Source: Stenotrophomonas rhizophila (GTDB lineage Bacteria; Pseudomonadota; Gammaproteobacteria; Xanthomonadales; Xanthomonadaceae). From it: a stretch of DNA of 64,000 nt. The stretch spans positions 186,001-250,000 of the forward strand of contig NZ_JACWUO010000005.1 of NCBI RefSeq assembly GCF_020857975.1. Direction: 5' to 3'. Positions within the stretch are counted from its first letter, which is position 1; the number at the start of each line of letters is the position of its first letter. The position numbers and the translations under genes are program-made. Shown in pieces: positions 36,787 through 43,577 of the stretch. The notes under the pieces were generated by a model. The model saw nothing but the letters and a program-made list of their open reading frames with translations, was not told the origin of the DNA and made no database searches.

Positions 36787-37770
36787 ATGATGACTTCCTG
36801 CACCACCCAGCCGGCTTCGGCCCCCATCGAGGTGGTGGTGGTAGCCCCCGAAGGCGTCAGCGCGTTCCACCTGTCGGTGCCGTTGATGATCTTCGACCTG
36901 CCGGCCGGGGAACGGCCGCTGTTCCGCCTGCGCATCGCCGCCGAACAGCGCCGCGTGGCGCTGTCCGGTGGGCAGGTGGGGGTGACCGCCGACGGCGGCC
37001 TGGCCCTGCTGGACCAGGCGCAGGTGGTGATCATCCCGGGCTGGGCCGAGCTGGAGCGCGCGCCCAGCGCGGCCCTGGTCGACAAGCTGGTGGCGGCCCA
37101 CCGGCGCGGCGCGCACGTGGTGGGGCTGTGCTACGGCGCCTATGCGCTGGCCTATGCCGGCCTGCTGGACGGGCGCCAGGCCTCCACCCACTGGCAGGGC
37201 GAAGCCGACTTCCAGCGCCGCTTCCCGGCGGTGACGCTGAACATGGATGCCCTGTACGTGGACGAGGGCGGGGTGGTGACCTCGGCAGGCACCGGCGCGG
37301 CGCTGGACTGCTGCATGTACCTGGTGCGCAAGCTGTGCGGGGCGCGCCAGGCCAACCGCATCGCACGGCTGATGGTGCTGCCGCCGCACCGCGAGGGCGG
37401 CCAGTCGCAGTACATCGAGCAGCCGGTGCCGGCCCAGCCGCACGATGCGCTGCTCAGCCAGCTGCTGGACGACCTGCGCCAGGACCTGCAGCGCGACCAT
37501 TCGCTGGATGCGCTGGCACAGCAGGTGGCCATGAGCCGGCGCACGTTCACCCGGCGCTTCCACAAGGCGACCGGGATGACGGTAGGCAACTGGCTGGATG
37601 CCGAGCGCCTGCGGCGGGCCAAGGAGTTGCTGGAATCGACCACGCTGTCGATCGACCAGGTGGCCGAACACGCCGGCTACCGCACCACGGTGGCGTTCCG
37701 GCAGGGCTTCAACCGCGCGTACCAGACCAGCCCGCGCGAATGGCGGCGGATGTTTGCGTTGCAGGAATAG
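36787..37770 (+). CDS. GlxA-family regulator (DJ-1/PfpI domain plus AraC HTH)
   Basis: A 327-residue regulator with an N-terminal DJ-1/PfpI-like domain (nucleophile-elbow-type cysteine Cys115 in VVGLCYGAYALA). The C-terminal AraC domain (about residues 225-320) has LAQQVAMSRRTFTRRFHKATGM and QVAEHAGYRTTVAFRQGFNR. GlxA-type proteins sense small nitrogenous metabolites and activate adjacent operons. It is divergent from the metallo-hydrolase operon and lies 30 bp upstream of the first of three shared promoter blocks (37801), so it is a candidate controller of one or both sides. ATG 36787 is used; 36790 is the next in-frame Met. Confidence 0.9.
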   Translation: MMTSCTTQPASAPIEVVVVAPEGVSAFHLSVPLMIFDLPAGERPLFRLRIAAEQRRVALSGGQVGVTADGGLALLDQAQVVIIPGWAELERAPSAALVDKLVAAHRRGAHVVGLCYGAYALAYAGLLDGRQASTHWQGEADFQRRFPAVTLNMDALYVDEGGVVTSAGTGAALDCCMYLVRKLCGARQANRIARLMVLPPHREGGQSQYIEQPVPAQPHDALLSQLLDDLRQDLQRDHSLDALAQQVAMSRRTFTRRFHKATGMTVGNWLDAERLRRAKELLESTTLSIDQVAEHAGYRTTVAFRQGFNRAYQTSPREWRRMFALQE

Positions 37771-37800
37771 GCCGATCGGGGACGATGCCGCACTGCGGGA

Positions 37801-37833
37801 TTGACAATTCTCCTATTGGGACGTTTATATCCT
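37801..37833 (+). promoter_or_regulatory. Shared promoter/operator block, copy 1 (alpha/beta hydrolase operon)
   Basis: TTGACA (37801-37806) is a consensus -35; a TTTATA/TTATAT -10 follows at 37824-37830. TTCTC at 37808-37812 and GGGAC at 37818-37822 occupy the same offsets as in two other blocks (42174 and 43403). GGAC-N6-ATCC (37819-37832) is an imperfect inverted repeat over the -10. The sequence is much lower in GC than its surroundings. Confidence 0.75.
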
Positions 37834-37891
37834 ATCCAGGATCCTGGCCGCCGTGGCCCGGGCGTCAGTACGCCATTCGAGAGAGCACGAC

Positions 37892-38989
37892 ATGACAGCA
37901 GTGAACCGGTGGCGGCGATGCGGCCGATGGGTGAAGCGCATCCTGCTGGGGCTGCTGGCCCTGGTGCTGCTGCTCACCCTGGTCGGGGCGGTGTACGAGG
38001 CGCTGGGACGCCGCAACGCCGAGAAGGACTTTCCGCTGCGCGGGGAGATCGTCGATATCGGCGGTCGCCGGATGCACATCGATTGCCGTGGCAGCGGCTC
38101 GCCGACGGTGATCCTCGAATCCGGCCTGGGCACCGGCGGCACGCTGGACTGGGCCCTGGTCCACGACCGGATCGCAGCCTTCACCCGCACCTGCGCCTAC
38201 GACCGCGCCGGCATCCTGCACAGCGACCCCAAGGATTCGCCGCAGCGCGCCGCCACGGTGGCCGAGGACCTGCATGCGCTGCTGAAGGCCGCCGACATCA
38301 CCGGTCCGCTGGTGCTGGTCGGCCATTCCATCGGCGGGCCCTACATCCGCACCTATACCGGCCGTTATGGCGACCAGGTTGCCGGACTGGTGATGGTGGA
38401 CGCCTCGCACCCCGACCAGATCGCCCGGCTTGGCAAGGTGGTGAGCATCGATGTGCATCCGCGCAAGGTGTCGCTGTTGATGAACACCATGACGGTGCTG
38501 TCGCGCACCGGCATCGTGCGCTTCCTGTTCTCGCGCGCCGACCATGGCAAGCGGCCGAAGGACGATGCGGCCCAGATCGCCGCGTATGCCAGCAGCTCGG
38601 TCAAGGGAGCCAAATCCGAAGTCGACGGCTTCGACGCCACCATGGATGACGCCCGCGCGGTGCGCAGCTTTGGCGACCGCCCGCTGATCGTGTTGACCGC
38701 CTTGATTCCGTTCACTCCCGAGGAGTTGAAGAAGATGGGCATGACCGCCGCCGAAGGCGCGCGGTTCAAGCAGGAATGGCGTGCCCTGAGCGCCGATCAG
38801 GCGGCCATGTCCAGCCGCGGGCGGCAGCAGGTCATTGACGATTCCAGCCACTACATCCAGATCGAGAAGCCCGATCGGGTGGTCGTGGCGGTACGTGAGG
38901 TGGTCGACGAGGTGCGCGCGGACGCGGCCAAGGCGGCGCCGGCCGCCGGCGCGACCGGCGCCAGCGCCGAAGCGGAGACGCGGCCATGA
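37892..38989 (+). CDS. Membrane-anchored alpha/beta hydrolase
   Basis: A 365-residue alpha/beta-hydrolase with an N-terminal membrane helix (about residues 15-37) that anchors the catalytic domain, and the nucleophile motif GHSIGG (Ser146). A histidine near DDSSHYIQIEKP closes the triad, and the C-terminal tail is alanine-rich. It would act on esters or amides in the periplasm. ATG 37892 follows GAGAG. First gene of a rightward operon; its stop overlaps the ATG of the amidohydrolase (38986-38989). Transcribed from the shared promoter block at 37801. Confidence 0.85.
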   Translation: MTAVNRWRRCGRWVKRILLGLLALVLLLTLVGAVYEALGRRNAEKDFPLRGEIVDIGGRRMHIDCRGSGSPTVILESGLGTGGTLDWALVHDRIAAFTRTCAYDRAGILHSDPKDSPQRAATVAEDLHALLKAADITGPLVLVGHSIGGPYIRTYTGRYGDQVAGLVMVDASHPDQIARLGKVVSIDVHPRKVSLLMNTMTVLSRTGIVRFLFSRADHGKRPKDDAAQIAAYASSSVKGAKSEVDGFDATMDDARAVRSFGDRPLIVLTALIPFTPEELKKMGMTAAEGARFKQEWRALSADQAAMSSRGRQQVIDDSSHYIQIEKPDRVVVAVREVVDEVRADAAKAAPAAGATGASAEAETRP

Positions 38990-40608
38990 TGGCGCGCGGC
39001 ATCCTGTGGGCGGCCGTGTCGATGCTGCTGGCCGCCACGGCGGCCGCGGCCGACCATGACCTGGTGATCCGTGGCGGCCGTGTGCTCGATGGCGCCGGCA
39101 ACCCGTGGGTGCGGGCCGATGTGGCGGTCAAGGACGGGCGGGTGGTGCAGGTGGGGCAGGTGCCCGGCAAGGGTATCCGCGAGATCGACGCGCGCGGGCG
39201 CTATGTGGCGCCGGGCTTCATCGACATGATGGACCAGTCCGGTGCGGCCCTGCTCAAGGATGGCGCGGCGGAAAACAAGCTGCGCATGGGCGTGACCACC
39301 CTGATCGGCGGCGAGGGCGGGCCGCCGGTGCCCGCCGCCGGGATGCCCGGCTATTTCAGCACGCTGGAAACCCAGGGTATTTCGGTCAATTTCGGTACCT
39401 ACTATTCCTCCACCCAGGCCCGGGTACATGTAATGGGCGATGCCGCCGGCGCACCCACCGCCAGCCAGCTGCAGGCGATGGGCGAGCAGGTCAAGCTGGC
39501 GATGGAAGCCGGCGCGTTCGGCATCTCCAGCGCGTTGATCTATGCGCCCAGCAGCTTCCAGAGCACTGCCGACATGGTGTCGCTGGCCAAGGTGGCCGCG
39601 CAATGCGACGGTTTCTACGCAACGCATATGCGTGACGAAAGCGAGGGCGTGGTCAAGGCGATCGAGGAAGCCATCGAGATCGGCGAGAAGGGCGGGGTCA
39701 AGGTCGAGATCTTCCACCTCAAGGCCGCCTTCGCGCCGCAATGGGGCAAACTGATGCCGCAGGCGCTGGCCACCATCAACGCGGCGCGGGCGCGCGGCGT
39801 GGATGTGGCCGCCGACCTGTATCCGTATACCGCCGGCGGCACCGGGCTGGAAATCATCGCGCCGAGCTGGGTGTGGGCCGATGGCGTGGAAAAGGGCATC
39901 GAGCGCGTGCGCGACCCCAAGGTCCGCGAGCGCATGAAGAGGGAAGTCGTCGCCGGCTCGATGCCGGGCTGGTCGAACCTGGTGCATGCCTCCGGCGGGT
40001 TTGAAAACGTGCGCCTGGCCAACGGCTTCAGCGACAAGTACCGGCGCTTCCACGGCAGGACCCTGGCCGAGATCGGCGCCGAACTGAACCTGCATCCGGC
40101 CGACGCGGCCTGGGACATCGCGCTGGAAGGGCTACCCAACCGCGCTGTTGCGCTGTATTTCATGATGAGCGAGCTCGATGTCGAACTGGCGCTGCGCCAG
40201 CCGTGGGTGAGCATCGGCAGCGATGCGGCCGCGGCGGTCAACTTCGGCCAGCCCGGCGCCATCGGCCTGCCGCACCCGCGTGCCTATGGCACCTTCCCGC
40301 GCATCATCGCCGAGTACGTCAAGCGGCGCCCGGTGCTGAGCCTGGAGGAAGCGGTGCGCAAGATGACCAGCTGGCCGGCGCAGCGGATGGGGCTGGAGGA
40401 TCGTGGCTTGATCCGCCCGGGAATGCGCGCGGACATCGTGCTGTTCGACCTGGATACGCTCGACGATGTCGCCAGCTGGGACGCACCGACCGCATCGCCG
40501 ACCGGCATCGAGATGGTGATCGTCAACGGCGTGGTCGCCCTCGATGGCGGCACGCCTACCGGCGCCAGGGCCGGCGCGGTGCTGCGCCACCCGTGCCGCC
40601 AGCGCTGA
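38986..40608 (+). CDS. D-aminoacylase-like amidohydrolase, exported
   Basis: A 540-residue protein with a signal peptide (cleavage near AAAA), then an amidohydrolase-superfamily barrel similar to N-acyl-D-amino-acid deacylases. Visible parts are DLVIRGGRVLDGAGNPW, APGFIDMMDQSG, GVTTLIGGEGGP, the metal-site segments THMRDE and IFHLKAAF, and the C-terminal RPGMRADIVLFD. The usual HxH after PGFID is replaced here by MMDQS, so the metal site must lack those ligands, as in some family members. D-aminoacylases remove acyl groups from D-amino acids. It is the middle gene of the operon with alpha/beta hydrolase and serine hydrolase. Confidence 0.88.
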   Translation: MMARGILWAAVSMLLAATAAAADHDLVIRGGRVLDGAGNPWVRADVAVKDGRVVQVGQVPGKGIREIDARGRYVAPGFIDMMDQSGAALLKDGAAENKLRMGVTTLIGGEGGPPVPAAGMPGYFSTLETQGISVNFGTYYSSTQARVHVMGDAAGAPTASQLQAMGEQVKLAMEAGAFGISSALIYAPSSFQSTADMVSLAKVAAQCDGFYATHMRDESEGVVKAIEEAIEIGEKGGVKVEIFHLKAAFAPQWGKLMPQALATINAARARGVDVAADLYPYTAGGTGLEIIAPSWVWADGVEKGIERVRDPKVRERMKREVVAGSMPGWSNLVHASGGFENVRLANGFSDKYRRFHGRTLAEIGAELNLHPADAAWDIALEGLPNRAVALYFMMSELDVELALRQPWVSIGSDAAAAVNFGQPGAIGLPHPRAYGTFPRIIAEYVKRRPVLSLEEAVRKMTSWPAQRMGLEDRGLIRPGMRADIVLFDLDTLDDVASWDAPTASPTGIEMVIVNGVVALDGGTPTGARAGAVLRHPCRQR

Positions 40609-40645
40609 ACCATTCCACCGCTGCACCGACCAAAGGTAGTTCACC

Positions 40646-42085
40646 ATGATCCGACACCCGTACCGATCCGGCCTTGTGGCCCTGGCGCTTGCCGCCGCAG
40701 GCCAGGCAGCGGCGGCCGCACCGCCGATCACCAGCAACGACGACCTGGGCACGGCGGTGGCCGCGCAGATCGCCTGCGCCGGCATCTTCGTGGCCGGGCG
40801 CGCCGAGGCCGACGTGCTGCGCGACGACATCCATGCGCTGGCCCCGTTCACCAGGACGGTGGCGCTGTCGGTGGACCGCAAGGCGCACACCGTCACCGCC
40901 TCGGCGCCGGGCACGGCCACCCGCACCGCGCTGCATCGCCCGGCGGTGGGCTGCACGCTGACCACCGGCGACGTACCGCTGAAGGCACTCAACGCCCAGG
41001 CGGCCCGGCTCAAGCCGCTGCCGTCGCGGCCGGCCAGGCCCTGGCCGCAGGGGGATGCGCCGGTGGCCAGGCTGCAGGCCGCCGCCGAAGCCAGGCTCGA
41101 CCGCGCCGCGCTGGATGCGGCGGTGCGTGCCGCCTTCGACGAGCAGAACACCGGCGGCTATCCCGATACCCGGGCGATCGTGGTGGTGCAGGGCGGGACG
41201 ATCGTTGCAGAGCACTATGCGCCGGGCTTTACCCAGGACACCCGGATGCTCGGCTGGTCGGCGACCAAGAGCCTCATGGGCACGCTGGTCGGCCTGTTGG
41301 TCGATGACGGCGTGCTCGCGCTGGATGCGCCTGCGCCGGTGCCCGAGTGGCAGGGCGCCGGCGACCCGCGCGCGGCGATCACGCTGCGCCAGCTGCTGAC
41401 GATGTCCAGCGGGCTGGCCTTCGTGGAAAGCTACAAGCCGGGCAACGACTCGATCAAGATGTTGTTCGAGGCCGGCGACATGGGCGCATTGGCCGCCGCC
41501 CGCCCGCTTGAGCACGCGCCGGGCACGCACTGGAGCTATTCGTCGGGCACCACCAACATCCTGTCGCGGATCGTGTTCCAGGCCACCGGCGGGACGCTGG
41601 AAGGCATGACCCGGTTTGCGCAGAAGCGCTTGTTCGAACCGGCCGGCATGCGCAGCGCGCTGATCGAGCCGGACGAATCCGGCGTGCTGGTCGGCAGTTC
41701 CTACGGCTATGCCACGGCCCGCGACTGGGCGCGCTATGGGTTGCTGTATCTCAACCACGGCCAGGCCGGCGGCAAGCGCCTGCTGTCGCCGCAATGGCTG
41801 GATTTCGCGCTGACCCCCACCCCGGCATCGGAACGGCCCTCCTACGGCGCGCAGCTGTGGTTGAACCGGCCCGCGGCCGCTGAAGCGGGGCGCAAGGTGC
41901 TGCAGGATGTTGCGCCCGATGCCTACATGGCGATGGGCCACAACCACCAGATCGTGGCGGTCATCCCCTCGCAGGACGCGGTGATCGTGCGCCTGGGCTG
42001 GACCCCGGAAGGCCAGAAGTTCGACTGGAACAAGCACCTGTCCCGGATCGCCGCCGCGCTGGCGCCGGCGGCAGCGGCGAACTGA
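40646..42085 (+). CDS. Exported serine hydrolase, class C beta-lactamase/penicillin-binding family
   Basis: A 479-residue protein with a signal peptide (cleavage near QAAAAA) and a beta-lactamase-like transpeptidase fold. The SxxK motif is SATK (Ser205, Lys208), the tyrosine motif is YSSGTTN (Tyr298), and the third motif region is MGHNHQ. An N-terminal extension of ~130 residues precedes the catalytic part. Relatives are esterases, D-aminopeptidases and D-alanyl-D-alanine carboxypeptidases; a D-residue peptidase role fits the neighbours but is inferred. Last gene of the operon, 37 bp after the amidohydrolase. Confidence 0.87.
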   Translation: MIRHPYRSGLVALALAAAGQAAAAAPPITSNDDLGTAVAAQIACAGIFVAGRAEADVLRDDIHALAPFTRTVALSVDRKAHTVTASAPGTATRTALHRPAVGCTLTTGDVPLKALNAQAARLKPLPSRPARPWPQGDAPVARLQAAAEARLDRAALDAAVRAAFDEQNTGGYPDTRAIVVVQGGTIVAEHYAPGFTQDTRMLGWSATKSLMGTLVGLLVDDGVLALDAPAPVPEWQGAGDPRAAITLRQLLTMSSGLAFVESYKPGNDSIKMLFEAGDMGALAAARPLEHAPGTHWSYSSGTTNILSRIVFQATGGTLEGMTRFAQKRLFEPAGMRSALIEPDESGVLVGSSYGYATARDWARYGLLYLNHGQAGGKRLLSPQWLDFALTPTPASERPSYGAQLWLNRPAAAEAGRKVLQDVAPDAYMAMGHNHQIVAVIPSQDAVIVRLGWTPEGQKFDWNKHLSRIAAALAPAAAAN

Positions 42086-42173
42086 CCGACGCAGCCACGC
42101 GGGCAGGGCGCGGATCCCGCGCTCTGCCTGCTTGCGCACCCCTGCACCGCCCGCACAGAAACCCGTCGCCGCA

Positions 42174-42207
42174 TTGACAGTTCTCCATTTGGGACTTTAT
42201 TGTCTCA
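42174..42207 (+). promoter_or_regulatory. Shared promoter/operator block, copy 2 (dipeptide epimerase)
   Basis: TTGACA (42174-42179), TTCTC at 42181-42185 and GGGAC at 42191-42195, the same offsets as copy 1; the -10 is TATTGT (42198-42203). GGGAC-N6-GTCTC forms an imperfect inverted repeat over the -10. Confidence 0.75.
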
Positions 42208-42225
42208 ATACGAGAATTACTCGCT

Positions 42226-42315
42226 ATGAGGCAGGGAAACCCGATGTGCTCGATCACGCTGTTTGCAGCGCCGCCCTGGGCGTTTGACCCTGCCGCCCCC
42301 TCGGGGACGATCTGA
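42226..42315 (+). CDS. Short leader-type ORF translationally coupled to the epimerase
   Basis: An ORF of 29 codons from ATG 42226 (or 23 from ATG 42244, which has an AGGCAGGGA ribosome-binding site just upstream). It begins MRQGNPMCSITLF, continues with a Pro/Ala-rich part (AAPPWAFDPAAPSGTI) and ends in a TGA that shares its last base with the ATG of the epimerase (TGATG, 42313-42317). The epimerase frame is closed upstream by a TGA at 42285, so the short ORF cannot be an N-terminal extension. It may serve translational coupling or encode a peptide; I know no family. Confidence 0.45.
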   Translation: MRQGNPMCSITLFAAPPWAFDPAAPSGTI

Positions 42316-43313
42316 TGGGCCGCCTGAAACTGGGCATCGCAATTGAACCGCTGCGCCTTGCCGCGCCGTTCCGCATCGCCAGCCACGTGTTCGACAGCCG
42401 CAACGCCTGCGTGGTCACCCTGGACGACGGCACCCATATCGGCCGTGGCGAGGCCACCGGCGTCTATTACCTGGGCGAGGACATCGACAGCCTGTGCGCC
42501 ACGCTGGAGGCGGCGCGCGAAGCGATCCAGGCGCATCCGTCGCGCGAGGAACTGCGTGCCATCCTGCCGGCCGGCGGCGCGCGCAATGCGGTCGATGCCG
42601 CGCTGTGGGAACTGGAATCCCGGCGCTCCGGTACGCCGGTCTGGGCGCTGGCCGGGTTGTCGCCGCCGCGGCCGCTGCCGACCACCTTCACCGTCGGCGC
42701 CGCCGAGCCGGCGGCGATGGCCGCCGCCGCGGTGGCGTACCGCCAGGCGCGTTCGATCAAGGTCAAGCTGACCGGCGACCTGGACCTGGATATCGCCCGC
42801 GTCGCGGCGATCCGCGCGGCGCGCCCGGAGGTGTGGCTGGGCGTGGATGCCAACCAGGGCTACCAGATCGGCGATCTTGAGCGGTTGGTGGTGGGCATGC
42901 TCGCCGCCGACGTGGCACTGATCGAACAGCCGCTTGCGCGCGGGCGCGAAGCCGACCTGGACGGCTTCGTCTCGCCGATCGCGCTGGCCGCCGACGAAAG
43001 TGCACTCAGCCTGGCCGATGTCGACGGCCTGCGCGGCCGCTTCAATGTGTTCAACATCAAGCTCGACAAATGTGGCGGCCTGACCGAAGCGCTGCTGATC
43101 GCCGCCGCGGCCCGCGACGCCGGGCTGGGCGTCATGGTCGGCTGCATGGTCTGCAGCAGCCTGGGCGCGGCGCCTGGCTTCGTAGTCGGGCAGGTGTGCG
43201 ACCTGGTCGACCTGGACGGGCCGACCTTCCTCAAACAGGACCGCACGCCAGCGGTGGTCTACCGCGACGGCACGATCTGGTGCGACGAGGCGGTATGGGG
43301 TGCCGCGCGCTGA
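42315..43313 (+). CDS. Dipeptide epimerase (L-Ala-D/L-Glu epimerase-like, enolase superfamily)
   Basis: A 332-residue enolase-superfamily protein of the muconate-lactonising/dipeptide-epimerase subgroup. The barrel residues expected for a two-base epimerase are present: SIKVKLTG (Lys149 and Lys151), GVDANQG (Asp178), IEQP (Glu204), AADES (Asp227) and NIKLDK (Lys249/Lys252). Such enzymes epimerise the alpha-carbon of dipeptides such as L-Ala-D-Glu from murein in the cytoplasm. ATG 42315 overlaps a short leader ORF. It shares a promoter block with the upstream hydrolase operon and the downstream TonB receptor. Confidence 0.92.
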   Translation: MGRLKLGIAIEPLRLAAPFRIASHVFDSRNACVVTLDDGTHIGRGEATGVYYLGEDIDSLCATLEAAREAIQAHPSREELRAILPAGGARNAVDAALWELESRRSGTPVWALAGLSPPRPLPTTFTVGAAEPAAMAAAAVAYRQARSIKVKLTGDLDLDIARVAAIRAARPEVWLGVDANQGYQIGDLERLVVGMLAADVALIEQPLARGREADLDGFVSPIALAADESALSLADVDGLRGRFNVFNIKLDKCGGLTEALLIAAAARDAGLGVMVGCMVCSSLGAAPGFVVGQVCDLVDLDGPTFLKQDRTPAVVYRDGTIWCDEAVWGAAR

Positions 43314-43402
43314 GCCGCCGGGTTGCGGCGCACGCCCCGGCCGCTCCGGCGGGCGCTGCCGGGGCATGCGCGGCCTGAATGCGCCCATGCTGCGCTGCAT
43401 GG

Positions 43403-43435
43403 TTGACTGTTCTCTGAACAGGACTATTGTGTCCT
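43403..43435 (+). promoter_or_regulatory. Shared promoter/operator block, copy 3 (TonB receptor)
   Basis: TTGACT (43403-43408), TTCTC at 43410-43414 and GGAC at 43421-43424, at the same offsets as copies 1 and 2, with -10 TATTGT (43425-43430). Here the inverted repeat is perfect: AGGAC (43420-43424) / GTCCT (43431-43435) with a 6-nt spacer. The predicted transcription start falls near an ATG at 43438 that opens a 47-codon frame. Confidence 0.75.
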
Positions 43436-43577
43436 ACATGGGCTTGTGTCACGCCAATGCAAGCATCGTCGTGTACCCCGCTGCCACGCCACTCCCGGGA
43501 AGGGTGGCTTCCACCGCCCTGCCGCATTCCGCGCCCATCTCCGTGGGCTTCCAGCTACGCTACCGAGGCGTCATCAC

